DNA of 32,403 nt from Spirosoma fluviale (lineage in GTDB: Bacteria; Bacteroidota; Bacteroidia; Cytophagales; Spirosomataceae), in NCBI GenBank assembly GCA_945885545.1, contig CAMCYZ010000017.1, positions 1 through 32,403 of the forward strand, given 5' to 3'. A model generated the notes under the pieces. The model worked only from the letters and a program-made list of their open reading frames with translations. It had not been told where the DNA came from and searched no databases. Of this stretch, positions 17,234 to 25,033 are shown one piece after another; the stretch's first letter is position 1; the number at the start of each line of letters is the position of its first letter. The translations under genes were made by a program, and so were the position numbers.

Positions 17234-17482
17234 ATGAATACTAATTTAACGGGGAGGATTACAATAAATCCTGAAATATGTAATGGGAAACCAACTATCA
17301 GAGGTTTAAGAATAACTGTGCAATCGGTGCTTGAGTATCTGTTTGCGGGCGAAACAAAGGAATCGATTGTAAGTCAATTTCCTGTATTAGAAATTGAGGA
17401 CATAGATGCCTGTCAACAGTTTGCAATAGAAATGATGGATAAAAAGTTTGCAATATATCCGATAATCACCGAAGCTGCTTAA
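17234..17482 (+). CDS. DUF433 antitoxin-like protein
   Basis: The 82-residue protein is a clear DUF433 member: ITINPEICNGKPTIRGLRITVQSVLEYL, then AGETKESIVSQFPVLEIEDIDACQQFA. DUF433 proteins have a helix-turn-helix fold and commonly sit directly before DUF5615 PIN-like nucleases as putative antitoxins. I choose the ATG at 17234 over a frame from 17111, whose first 41 residues are a low-complexity FFFLKSSF-type peptide. The partner begins one base after its stop, which fits a toxin-antitoxin operon. Confidence 0.9.
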   Translation: MNTNLTGRITINPEICNGKPTIRGLRITVQSVLEYLFAGETKESIVSQFPVLEIEDIDACQQFAIEMMDKKFAIYPIITEAA

Positions 17483-17483
17483 A

Positions 17484-17825
17484 ATGGCAAAATATCTTAT
17501 AGATGCCAACCTTCCCAATTATTTCAATCTTTGGAATTCACCCGACTATATTCATCAATTAGATTTAAAACCCGATGCTGCAGATTCTGATATTTGGGAA
17601 TTCTCAAAACTGAACAATCTAACAATCGTTACAAAGGATGCTGACTTTTCGGATAGGATTATGTTGAGCACTCCTCCACCAAGCGTTATTCACGTAAGAG
17701 TTGGGAATATGAAATTCTCTGACTTCCATCGTTTTATAACTGAAATATGGCCCGAAATTGAAAAGCTTGCCAGAGAAAATAAGCTAATAAACATTTATAA
17801 AGATAGAATTGAAACTATACAGTAG
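17484..17825 (+). CDS. DUF5615 PIN-like putative toxin nuclease
   Basis: The 113-residue protein has the DUF5615/PIN-like arrangement: YLIDANLP with Asp7 near the N-terminus, the DSDIWEFS helix with Asp36, and the strand-loop TIVTKDADF with Asp52 and Asp54. These acidic residues would form a metal-binding nuclease centre. It follows the DUF433 gene after a single base. Paired DUF433/DUF5615 genes are generally annotated as type II toxin-antitoxin modules of the VapBC-like kind. Toxicity and the RNA target cannot be seen from sequence. Confidence 0.88.
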   Translation: MAKYLIDANLPNYFNLWNSPDYIHQLDLKPDAADSDIWEFSKLNNLTIVTKDADFSDRIMLSTPPPSVIHVRVGNMKFSDFHRFITEIWPEIEKLARENKLINIYKDRIETIQ

Positions 17826-17891
17826 TAGGTTAAGCCTTGAATGTATCTTCAAAAGAGGCGAGTGCGTTCAAACAACCGACACCAACAAACT

Positions 17892-18956
17892 TCACCCAAT
17901 CTCGAGAAACTTCACCTCAATTCCTTTCAAAAGTTCTTTGGTTCTATTGGGCCGAGCATCTGTCAAAAAAACCTGCCCAAAGGCTTTGTTATCAATCATT
18001 TCCACTAATTGTTTGATGCGTTTCTCGTCTAGTTTATCAAAAATGTCGTCGAGTAAAAGTATGGGTTTGAAGCCTTTTATTTGGGTAAGAATATCAAACT
18101 GAGCCATTCTGATGGCCATAATAAAAGCCTTTCGTTGGCCTTGAGAGCCAAACTTTTTCACCAGTTTCCCCTCCATCCAAAACTCATAGTCGTCTTTGTG
18201 TATTCCTTTGGTGGTGCGTTGAGCAGCCAAATCACTACCAATGCTTTTCAAAAATATTCCTTCAAAGTTGTCATCTGCCCATTCAGAGTTATAATTAATT
18301 TCCACCATTTCTCTGTTGTCAGAGAGGTTGTCATAATGCTTCTTAAATAAAGGCAAAAACTGTGTTACAAAATTCTCCCTAACTTCAAATATTTTCTTAC
18401 CCGTAACCAAAAGTTGATCCGAGTAAATCCTCACCAAATCTTCGTCGAAATAATTATGTTCGGCAAATTGTTTCAGCAGACTATTTCGCTGGTCAAGTGA
18501 TTTATTATAAGACAAATACAGTTTCAGGTATTCTGCGTCAATCTGAGAAAGTATGCCATCAAAAAGTTTTCTTCGTGTCTCACTTCCATCGCGTATGAGG
18601 TCTGTGTCGTCAGGAGCAATCAACACCACCGGATATTTTCCGATATGCTCCGAGAGTTTTTCGTAAGGCACTTTGTCATAAAAAAACGATTTTTTACCAC
18701 CTCTTTGCATGGAGCATGTGATCAATTCCTTGCCAAATCGACCTTCAATTTGAGCAAAATCTTCCTCAAATTTTATACTCAAGGCATCCTGACTGTGAAT
18801 AGAACTTTTACATAAGGAAAGAAAATAAACGGCATCGAGTAGATTCGTTTTGCCGCTTCCATTTTTGCCAACAATACAGTTTAATCCCTCCGAAAACTCA
18901 TAATATTGATTTTCGTAATTTCTGAAATTGGACAATTGGAGTTTTTCTAAGTGCAT
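17892..18956 (-). CDS. recF: DNA replication and repair protein RecF
   Basis: RecF is an SMC-like ATPase that helps load RecA at single-strand gaps. The 354-residue protein starts MHLEKLQLSNFRNY, as RecF does. It has the Walker A loop GKNGSGKT at residues 30-37, the signature FGSQGQRKAFIMAIRMAQ near 269-286 and Walker B LLLDDIFDKLD at 300-310, followed by the D-loop region and FLTDARP. I use the ATG at 18956; a longer frame to 18995 adds 13 residues before the conserved MHLEKL. It stands alone on the minus strand, convergent with the toxin-antitoxin pair. The DUF721 gene often beside recF in this phylum is not present. Confidence 0.96.
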   Translation of the reverse strand: MHLEKLQLSNFRNYENQYYEFSEGLNCIVGKNGSGKTNLLDAVYFLSLCKSSIHSQDALSIKFEEDFAQIEGRFGKELITCSMQRGGKKSFFYDKVPYEKLSEHIGKYPVVLIAPDDTDLIRDGSETRRKLFDGILSQIDAEYLKLYLSYNKSLDQRNSLLKQFAEHNYFDEDLVRIYSDQLLVTGKKIFEVRENFVTQFLPLFKKHYDNLSDNREMVEINYNSEWADDNFEGIFLKSIGSDLAAQRTTKGIHKDDYEFWMEGKLVKKFGSQGQRKAFIMAIRMAQFDILTQIKGFKPILLLDDIFDKLDEKRIKQLVEMIDNKAFGQVFLTDARPNRTKELLKGIEVKFLEIG

Positions 18957-19135
18957 AATGACTACAAAGGTGCGGAAGAAATGCGGTTTGGTCAAATTCC
19001 AACATTATTCTTTTAAGCATTCAGAAAGAAAAAAAATTAAGACATTTTGATGCTGAGTTAATTGCAACCTACAAACAAATACACGAAAAACTTCGTTATC
19101 AATATCGAGAGGCATTTAAATAAACAAAAACATCC

Positions 19136-19420
19136 ATGGAAATCACAAAAATTCAGACAGAGGAGTTAACCAAAACAGATTGGAAAATTACTGACGGAAA
19201 ACTTCACAAACTTTTCAATTTCAAAAACTACACTGAGGTAATTAATTTCACTAAAAAAGTGTTTGATATTGTAGAAAAACACAACCACCATCCCGAAATT
19301 ATTGTCAATTACAGCAAAGTGGAGGTTTCGGTAAATAACCACGAAGAGAAAAACGTCTCCGACAAATGTTATCTTTTGGCCAAAGACATAGATTTTATCA
19401 ATAATATTCCTTCTATTTAG
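19136..19420 (+). CDS. phhB: 4a-hydroxytetrahydrobiopterin dehydratase
   Basis: Pterin-4a-carbinolamine dehydratase recycles the tetrahydropterin cofactor of aromatic amino acid hydroxylases. The 94 residues match the family in length and layout: a DWKITDGKLHKLFNFKNY start, VEKHNHHPEIIVNYSKVEV containing the active-site EKHNHHPE motif, and a final helix with LAKDIDFI. The middle strand (VSVNNHEEKNVSDKCY) stands in for the usual THD..GLTEKD segment and is somewhat divergent. No hydroxylase gene is nearby. The pdhA gene follows 47 bases later with its own candidate promoter. Confidence 0.9.
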   Translation: MEITKIQTEELTKTDWKITDGKLHKLFNFKNYTEVINFTKKVFDIVEKHNHHPEIIVNYSKVEVSVNNHEEKNVSDKCYLLAKDIDFINNIPSI

Positions 19421-19430
19421 TTTTAATCCT

Positions 19431-19438
19431 TATTTTTG
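19431..19438 (+). promoter_or_regulatory. Candidate -7 box of pdhA
   Basis: TATTTTTG is an exact TAnnTTTG match 29 bases before the pdhA ATG. No TTG is seen at the -33 distance. The bases TTTGCAATCCAAAAA (19435-19449) recur at the TPR-gene promoter. Confidence 0.5.
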
Positions 19439-19467
19439 CAATCCAAAAAATTCTAAGCGAAAACTTT

Positions 19468-20487
19468 ATGGCAACCAGCAAAAAGAAAGAGGCGGCTCAA
19501 GTAAAATATACAAAAGAACAATATATCTTTTGGTATGAAACTATGCAATTGCAACGCAAGTTTGAAGAAAAAGCAGGTCAATTATATGGTCAGCAAAAAA
19601 TCAGAGGTTTCTGTCATTTATATATAGGTCAAGAAGCTTGTTCCTCTGGAGCAGTTTCGGCTCTCGAAAAAGGCGATAAATACATCACCGCATATCGTGA
19701 CCATGGACATCCATTGGTTTTGGGCACAGACCCAAAGCGTATCATGGCTGAGCTGTATGGCAAAGTAACAGGGACAACCAAAGGCAAAGGCGGTTCTATG
19801 CATATTTTCGATAAGGAAGTGGGCTTTGTGGGCGGACACGGTATAGTGGGTGCTCAGATTCCCATGGGTGCGGGCTTAGGTTTTGCCGAAAAATACTTAA
19901 ACACAGGTAAAGTGTGTATTTGTTATTTTGGTGATGGTGCTACACGTCAGGGTGCATTGCACGAAGCCTTCAATATGGCTATGACTTGGAAAATACCCAC
20001 GATATTTGTGGTAGAAAACAACGGATACGCCATGGGTACGTCCGTAGAAAGAACCTCAAACGTAAGAGAATTGTATACCTTGGCCGAAGCCTACGACATG
20101 CCGGCTGAGCCAGTAGACGCTATGGACGTAGAAATCGTACATGAAGCGGTAGGTAGAGCAGCTGAAAGAGCCAGAAAAGGCGACGGCCCAACTTTCTTGG
20201 AGTTCAAAACTTACAGATTCAGAGGCCATTCGATGTCTGACCCACAAAAATATCGTACTAAAGAAGAAGTAGCCGAATGGAAACAAAGAGATCCAGTCGA
20301 ACTTATAAAAGATAGAATATTGTCTCAAAAAATAGCTACTGAAGGAGAATTGGCAGCCATTGATGCCAAAATAAAAGTTCAGGTGGAGGAATCAGTAACT
20401 TTTGCAGAAGAATCTCCATGGCCAAAACCTGAAGAGGCTTTTGAGGACATTTATGTTCAGCAAGACTATCCTTTCTTGAGAGAATAA
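19468..20487 (+). CDS. pdhA: Pyruvate dehydrogenase E1 component, alpha subunit
   Basis: The E1 alpha subunit binds thiamine diphosphate and decarboxylates pyruvate together with the beta subunit. The 339-residue protein has the TPP motif GDGATRQGALHEAFN continuing to VVENN (about 145-175), GGSMHIFDKEVGFVGGHGIVGAQ upstream of it, and the phosphorylation-loop region YRFRGHSMSDPQKYR near 259. The N-terminus (YIFWYETMQLQRKFEEKA) is typical. The length and GHSMSDP loop point to pyruvate rather than branched-chain substrates. The E1 beta gene is not adjacent. A terminator follows, so it appears monocistronic. Confidence 0.95.
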   Translation: MATSKKKEAAQVKYTKEQYIFWYETMQLQRKFEEKAGQLYGQQKIRGFCHLYIGQEACSSGAVSALEKGDKYITAYRDHGHPLVLGTDPKRIMAELYGKVTGTTKGKGGSMHIFDKEVGFVGGHGIVGAQIPMGAGLGFAEKYLNTGKVCICYFGDGATRQGALHEAFNMAMTWKIPTIFVVENNGYAMGTSVERTSNVRELYTLAEAYDMPAEPVDAMDVEIVHEAVGRAAERARKGDGPTFLEFKTYRFRGHSMSDPQKYRTKEEVAEWKQRDPVELIKDRILSQKIATEGELAAIDAKIKVQVEESVTFAEESPWPKPEEAFEDIYVQQDYPFLRE

Positions 20488-20504
20488 AAATATTAAAACG
20501 TACT

Positions 20505-20529
20505 AAAGGCCGATTTTTCGGTCTTTTTT
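20505..20529 (+). terminator. Rho-independent terminator of pdhA
   Basis: AAAGGCCGA (20505-20513) pairs with TCGGTCTTT (20518-20526), with one G-T pair, across a TTTT loop and is followed by more T. It begins 18 bases after the pdhA stop. Confidence 0.85.
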
Positions 20530-20594
20530 GTGTGTCAAAATGGTTTTGGCACATTTTTTAGGAGTTTTTATATGAATTTTATGAAGGTTTTTCA

Positions 20595-20602
20595 TAAATT
20601 TG
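20595..20602 (+). promoter_or_regulatory. Candidate -7 box of the TPR gene
   Basis: TAAATTTG matches TAnnTTTG exactly, 28 bases before the ATG at 20631. It runs into TTTGCAATCCAAAAA (20599-20613), the same 15 bases found at the pdhA promoter. Confidence 0.5.
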
Positions 20603-20630
20603 CAATCCAAAAATTTTGAACAATAGAAAA

Positions 20631-21326
20631 ATGGCTGATAAAGAGAATAAAGGTATTGAAATTATAGAAAACGCTGACGCACTGAAAAAAGAATTTTTTA
20701 AGTACGAAGGCCTTTTAGAAAAAAACTCAAAATTATTTACATACTTAGGTGGAGCTATCATTGCGGTGGTAGCACTCTACTTTGGATACAAATACTACAC
20801 GGACACCCAAGAAAAAGAAGCTCAAGTTGCTCTTTATGACGCCGTTTTCTCATTCGAAGCAGACTCGCTCAATCAAGCATTGAAAGGGAAAGGCGGAAAC
20901 GAAGGTCTTTTGTCGCTGTCTGATAACTACAGCGGTACAAAAGCGGGTAAATTAGCAAGTCTTTATGCTGGTATAGTATTGATGAAGCAAGCTAAATATG
21001 CTGAGGCAATCGAAAGGTTAGGCAAGTTTTCGTCTGATGATCAAGTGTTACAAGCTAGAGCTTACTCATTAATCGCTGACTGCTACATGGAAACCAAAAA
21101 GGTTGAAGATGCTGCTTCTTACTACGAAAAAGCATCTAATCACAAACCAAACAAGTTTTCTACACCAGGATACATGATGAAATGGGCAAACGCTCTTTCT
21201 GAATCTAAAAAAACCAAAGAGGCTGTGGAGGTTTATTCGGATATCATAAACAAATATCCTACAGGAATGGAAACCTTATTAGCCAAAAAATACAAATCGA
21301 GACTAGAAACCGAGATTGGCGAATAA
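20631..21326 (+). CDS. Membrane-anchored tetratricopeptide repeat protein
   Basis: The 231-residue protein has a charged N-terminal cytoplasmic part, one transmembrane segment at about residues 38-56 (YLGGAIIAVVALYFGYKYY), and then helical TPR-like repeats: KLASLYAGIVLMKQAKYAEAI, ARAYSLIADCYMETKKVEDAASYYEKA and a last repeat around AVEVYSDIINKYP. This is the YfgM-like or coatomer-epsilon-like type of single-span TPR protein, often beside ribH in Bacteroidota. The ATG at 20631 is preferred over a TTG at 20616. It has its own candidate promoter and terminator. It is probably a scaffold at the membrane; its partners are unknown. Confidence 0.85.
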   Translation: MADKENKGIEIIENADALKKEFFKYEGLLEKNSKLFTYLGGAIIAVVALYFGYKYYTDTQEKEAQVALYDAVFSFEADSLNQALKGKGGNEGLLSLSDNYSGTKAGKLASLYAGIVLMKQAKYAEAIERLGKFSSDDQVLQARAYSLIADCYMETKKVEDAASYYEKASNHKPNKFSTPGYMMKWANALSESKKTKEAVEVYSDIINKYPTGMETLLAKKYKSRLETEIGE

Positions 21327-21350
21327 CCGAGATTAAAAATATTAAAAATC

Positions 21351-21383
21351 AAAGGGATAAGCCATCAGGTTTATCCCTTTTTT
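21351..21383 (+). terminator. Rho-independent terminator of the TPR gene
   Basis: AAAGGGATAA (21351-21360) pairs with TTATCCCTTT (21371-21380); GCC/GGT can extend the stem inward around ATCA, and T residues follow. It lies 25 bases after the TPR stop and 22 before the ribH start. Confidence 0.9.
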
Positions 21384-21404
21384 GTATCATCTAAGCATAG
21401 AATT

Positions 21405-21884
21405 ATGTCTTCTGCTCATAAAAACCTTAGCATTTTCAAAACAGAAAACCTGACAGACATCAGTTGGAAAAAGTTTGTGGTCATCGTAGCCGAGTGGAAC
21501 GATGACATCACCGAGCCTTTAGCCCAAGGAGCCATAGACACGCTTTTAAAGTATGGTGCAAAAGAATCTAACGTGCTGAAAGTTTACGTTCCTGGTAGTT
21601 TTGAGTTGAGCTTTGGCTCACAAGTGTATGCCCAAAAGTCTGAAATTGATGCAGTTATCGCAATCGGATGTGTGATTCAGGGAGAAACCAAACACAATGA
21701 CTATATCAATCATGCGGTGGCTGCTGGATTAACTGAAGTATCATTGAAGTATAACAAGCCCGTTATTTTTGGCGTGTTAACACCCAATACCCACCAACAA
21801 GCCCTAGACAGAGCCGGTGGCATACACGGCAACAAAGGCGACGAAGCAGCCATTACGGCAATAAAGATGTTAGGTTTGGTATAA
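21405..21884 (+). CDS. ribH: 6,7-dimethyl-8-ribityllumazine synthase
   Basis: RibH makes the riboflavin precursor lumazine from ribitylaminouracil and dihydroxybutanone phosphate, usually as an icosahedral shell. The 159-residue protein shows the substrate loop VVAEWNDDIT, YVPGSFELSF, GCVIQGETKHNDYINHAV with the catalytic His near 87-90, the strand KPVIFGVLTPNTHQQALDRAGG and a final GNKGDEAAITAIKML helix. All are as expected for the family. The ATG at 21405 comes shortly after the upstream terminator, but I do not see a clear -7 box. Confidence 0.96.
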   Translation: MSSAHKNLSIFKTENLTDISWKKFVVIVAEWNDDITEPLAQGAIDTLLKYGAKESNVLKVYVPGSFELSFGSQVYAQKSEIDAVIAIGCVIQGETKHNDYINHAVAAGLTEVSLKYNKPVIFGVLTPNTHQQALDRAGGIHGNKGDEAAITAIKMLGLV

Positions 21885-21886
21885 AA

Positions 21887-21931
21887 ACTTTGTGTCACTC
21901 CGTGCAAAACTCCCTGACGCTCTGTGGTAAA
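21887..21931 (+). repeat. Tandem ~11-bp units in front of aspartokinase
   Basis: Four related units follow one another: ACTTTGTGTC, ACTCCGTGCAAA, ACTCCCTGACG and CTCTGTGGTAAA. The consensus is about ACTCYGTG plus three or four bases. The last unit runs through GGTAAAA and an A-rich tract into the aspartokinase ATG, in the same manner as the elements before trpB and trpF. Confidence 0.55.
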
Positions 21932-21953
21932 AGAAAAAATAAAACGATATAAT

Positions 21954-23285
21954 ATGCAAGTTTGGAAATTTGGCGGCACCTCGGTAGGAAAGCCAGAAAG
22001 AATGAAATCAATCAGAAACCTTGTTACAGAAGATAAAACAAGGAAAATTGTGGTCTTATCGGCATTGTCTGGTACCACAAACGGCCTCTTGGCTATTGGT
22101 GAGTCCATCAAACAGCACAAAAATACCGAGGCTTTGGAAAATATTTCAAGCCTCAAAAACCATTATCAGGCTTTCATAGAAGAACTATATGCTACGCCCC
22201 ACGGCCTAGCCAAGGGTCAAAAAATAATAGATACCGAATTTGATTTCATAACATCTTTGGTTAATATCAGCCCATTTACACTAAAACAGGATAAAGAATT
22301 AGTTGCTCAAGGCGAGATTCTTTCTACGCAAATGTTCGCTGCTGTCATGGAAGAAGTGGGCGACAGTGTGGTATTGATTCCTGCTTTGGATTTCATGCGA
22401 ATCGATGCCGACAATGAGCCTGAATTGGCCGTTATTGAAGAAAAACTTGGGCATTTGTTGTCAAAACAAACAGATAAGCAAATTATTGTCACTCAAGGAT
22501 TTATTTGTAGAAATCCCCGCGGCGAAGTAGATAATTTAAAGCGTGGAGGTTCTGACTACACAGCTTCATTGATTGGTGGTGCCACTGTGTCAGAAGAAAT
22601 ACAGATTTGGACAGACATAGACGGTATGCACAACAACGACCCTAGAATCGTGAAACGTACATTTCCTGTGCGTGAGCTGAGTTTTGAGGAGGCTGCTGAG
22701 TTGGCCTATTTTGGAGCCAAAATTTTGCATCCAAGCACTATAACACCTGCCAAAATGAAAGGTGTTCCCGTGAGATTAAAAAACACCATGGAGCCAAATG
22801 CACCTGGTACATTGATAAAGTCGGACGTTTCGCATACATCTGAAATCACGGCCATTGCTGCCAAAGACAACATTACGGCCATTTATATACATTCTACCAG
22901 GATGCTGAATGCCTACGGATTCTTGAGAAAGGTATTTGAGGTTTTTGAAAAATACAAAACTCCTGTGGACATGATTACCACTTCTGAGGTTTCAGTGGCA
23001 GTGACTATTGACAATAGCGAGAATCTTGATAAAATAACTGAGGAACTCAATCAAATAGCTGACCTTGAGCCGCATGATTTCAACCAAAGTATTATTTGTA
23101 TAGTGGGTAATTTCATGGCAGACAAGGCGGGTATAGCTATAAATGTAATGAACGCCCTGAAAAATATTCCAGTAAGAATGATTGCTTACGGTGCGTCTGA
23201 GCACAATATGTCTATTTTGGTAGATACAAAAGACAAAAATGCTGCATTGGAAGCTTTAAACGAAGGGCTGTTTAAATTTGATTAA
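21954..23285 (+). CDS. Aspartate kinase
   Basis: Aspartokinase phosphorylates L-aspartate, the first step towards lysine, threonine and methionine. The 443-residue protein begins MQVWKFGGTSVGKPE with the kinase KFGGTS motif. It continues with the aspartate/ATP-binding segments VTQGFICRNPRGEVDNLKRGGSDYTA and IWTDIDGMHNNDPRIV, then AYFGAKILHPSTITPA, and ends with two ACT domains from about residue 300 (ITAIYIHSTRMLNAYGFL; SIICIVGNFMADKAG). There is no homoserine dehydrogenase part, so it is monofunctional. An in-frame GTG at 21924 would add ten unconserved residues; ATG at 21954 is used. The broken DinB-like gene starts three bases downstream. Confidence 0.95.
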   Translation: MQVWKFGGTSVGKPERMKSIRNLVTEDKTRKIVVLSALSGTTNGLLAIGESIKQHKNTEALENISSLKNHYQAFIEELYATPHGLAKGQKIIDTEFDFITSLVNISPFTLKQDKELVAQGEILSTQMFAAVMEEVGDSVVLIPALDFMRIDADNEPELAVIEEKLGHLLSKQTDKQIIVTQGFICRNPRGEVDNLKRGGSDYTASLIGGATVSEEIQIWTDIDGMHNNDPRIVKRTFPVRELSFEEAAELAYFGAKILHPSTITPAKMKGVPVRLKNTMEPNAPGTLIKSDVSHTSEITAIAAKDNITAIYIHSTRMLNAYGFLRKVFEVFEKYKTPVDMITTSEVSVAVTIDNSENLDKITEELNQIADLEPHDFNQSIICIVGNFMADKAGIAINVMNALKNIPVRMIAYGASEHNMSILVDTKDKNAALEALNEGLFKFD

Positions 23286-23288
23286 AAA

Positions 23289-23732
23289 ATGCAAAAATCA
23301 CTTTCTGCTGTTTTTGAGAAAGATTTGAATAGGCTTAAATCTGAAATTGAGGCTTATGCAGATGAAGAAAAACTTTGGATAAAAGCCTAAGGCATCAACA
23401 ATTCGGCAGGAAACTTGTGTTTGCATATTTTAGGAAATCTCAATAATTACGTTGGAGCCATTTTAGGTAAAACGGGTTATGTAAGAAATAGATCAGCGGA
23501 GTTTTCAGAAAAAACGACCAAAGAACATCTTTTGAAGTGTTTAGACGAGACCACAGAAATGGTAAAGGAAACGATTTCAAATGTAGACGCCGATGTTTTT
23601 GATCAAATATACTCAGAAAATGTATTTGGCTATGAAATGAAAATAGATTATTTCTTGATTCATTTGGTCGGCCATCTCAATTATCACTTAGGACAAATAA
23701 ATTATCATAGAAGAATATTATGTTACAACTGA
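23289..23732 (+). pseudogene. DinB-superfamily (DUF1572-like) gene with an in-frame stop
   Basis: Starting from the ATG at 23289, three bases after the aspartokinase stop, the frame encodes MQKSLSAVFEKDLNRLKSEI up to LWIKA, then meets TAA at 23388-23390 (codon 34). Without any frameshift it continues GINNSAGNLCLHILGNLNNYVG to a TGA at 23732. The joined product is 147 residues, the normal length of DUF1572-type DinB proteins. The region around the stop is the conserved LW..(x)GINNSAGNLCLH segment, whose His is a metal ligand; further His residues lie in HLVGHLNYHLGQINYH. A single change such as CAA or GAA to TAA explains it. The downstream part alone (from 23415) would lack the first helix. 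The 3' end overlaps the serS start by 13 bases. It could also be a sequencing error. Confidence 0.8.
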
Positions 23733-24991
23733 ATTTCATCAAAGAAAACAAAGATCTCACCATAGCTGGTCTGGAGAGGAAGTATTTCAAAAATGCCGCT
23801 GAGACGGTCGAGCAAGTTTTGTCTTTGGATCAAAACCGCAAAGACACGCAGCTAGAATTGGACAATACTTTGGCTCAGTCTAACAACTTAGCGAAAGAAA
23901 TTGGTGGATTGATGAAAGAAGGTAAAAAAGACGAAGCAGAAGCCATAAAAGGCAAAACTGCCGAACTAAAAGCAGCTTCTAAAAACCTTGAAGAAAAACT
24001 CAAAGAGCTGGAAGTTTCGCTTCAAGACGTTCTGATTACTATGCCTAACCTGCCGCATGAAAGTGTACCAGCCGGAAGAACGCCCGAAGAAAACCTAAAT
24101 ATTTTTTCCCTTGGTGATATTCCTAAACTACATGCCGAGGCTCAGCCACATTGGGAGTTGATAAAAAAATACGACATCATCGATTTCGAATTGGGCAACA
24201 AAGTATCTGGAGCAGGGTTTCCTTTTTACAAAGGCAAAGGAGCCAAAATCCAACGTGCTTTGATAAATTTCTTCTTGAACGAAGCCGAAGCCGCTGGATA
24301 TTTTGAAGTTCAGCCGCCAATAGTTATCAATGCCGCCTCAGGATTTGGCACCGGGCAATTGCCTGACAAAGAGGGTCAAATGTACCATGCAACCGCCGAT
24401 GATCTGTATTTGATTCCTACTGCTGAGGTGCCAATTACCAATATGTACCGCGATGTTATATTGAATGATAATGATTTGCCTATTAAAAATGTAGCTTATA
24501 CACCTTGTTTCCGTAGAGAAGCGGGCAGCTGGGGTGCCCACGTGAGAGGTTTAAACAGGCTGCATCAATTTGATAAAGTAGAAATTGTGCAAGTTCGTAA
24601 GCCAGAAGAATCTTATCAGTCACTCGAAGAAATGTTAGAACACGTAAAAGGGCTGCTAACAAAACTTGAGTTACCCTTCAGAATTCTTCGTTTGTGCGGT
24701 GGGGATATGAGTTTCACTTCTGCATTAACTTTTGATTTTGAGGTTTTTTCAGCCGCTCAAGAGCGTTGGTTAGAAGTCAGCTCGGTTTCAAATTTTGAAA
24801 CTTACCAAGCCAACAGACTTAAACTAAGGTACAAAGTTGATGGGAAAACCAAACTTTTGCATACTTTAAATGGCTCGGCACTGGCCTTGCCGAGAATATT
24901 GGCAGCTATTTTGGAAAACAACCAAACAGCCGAAGGCATAAAAGTGCCAAAAGTACTACAAGCTTTCTGTGGATTTGAGTTGATAAATTAA
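23720..24991 (+). CDS. serS: Seryl-tRNA synthetase
   Basis: SerS charges tRNA-Ser. The 423-residue class II synthetase has the N-terminal coiled-coil arm at about residues 30-105 (LDQNRKDTQLELDNTLAQSNN...LEEKLKELEVSL). Motif 1 lies around GAKIQRALINFFLNEAE, the TxE substrate loop is LIPTAEVPITNMY, motif 2 is CFRREAGSWGAHVRGLNRLHQF, and motif 3 is LNGSALALPRILAAILENNQ. The length is typical. Its ATG lies within the last codons of the DinB-like gene, giving a 13-base overlap, so the two were probably co-transcribed with aspartokinase. A strong terminator follows. Confidence 0.97.
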   Translation: MLQLNFIKENKDLTIAGLERKYFKNAAETVEQVLSLDQNRKDTQLELDNTLAQSNNLAKEIGGLMKEGKKDEAEAIKGKTAELKAASKNLEEKLKELEVSLQDVLITMPNLPHESVPAGRTPEENLNIFSLGDIPKLHAEAQPHWELIKKYDIIDFELGNKVSGAGFPFYKGKGAKIQRALINFFLNEAEAAGYFEVQPPIVINAASGFGTGQLPDKEGQMYHATADDLYLIPTAEVPITNMYRDVILNDNDLPIKNVAYTPCFRREAGSWGAHVRGLNRLHQFDKVEIVQVRKPEESYQSLEEMLEHVKGLLTKLELPFRILRLCGGDMSFTSALTFDFEVFSAAQERWLEVSSVSNFETYQANRLKLRYKVDGKTKLLHTLNGSALALPRILAAILENNQTAEGIKVPKVLQAFCGFELIN

Positions 24992-24997
24992 TGTGAA

Positions 24998-25033
24998 GCC
25001 TTCAAGAAAAATCTTGAAGGTTTTAGTTTTTTA
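24998..25033 (+). terminator. Rho-independent terminator of serS
   Basis: CCTTCAAGA (24999-25007) and TCTTGAAGG (25012-25020) form a perfect nine-base stem around an AAAA loop, extendable by a G-T pair, followed by TTTTAGTTTTTT. Confidence 0.93.

Noticed and set aside
17826-17891. Bidirectional terminator between the DUF5615 gene and recF
   Set aside because: A weak CTTGAA/TTCAAAAG pairing exists, but there is no T-tract on either side.
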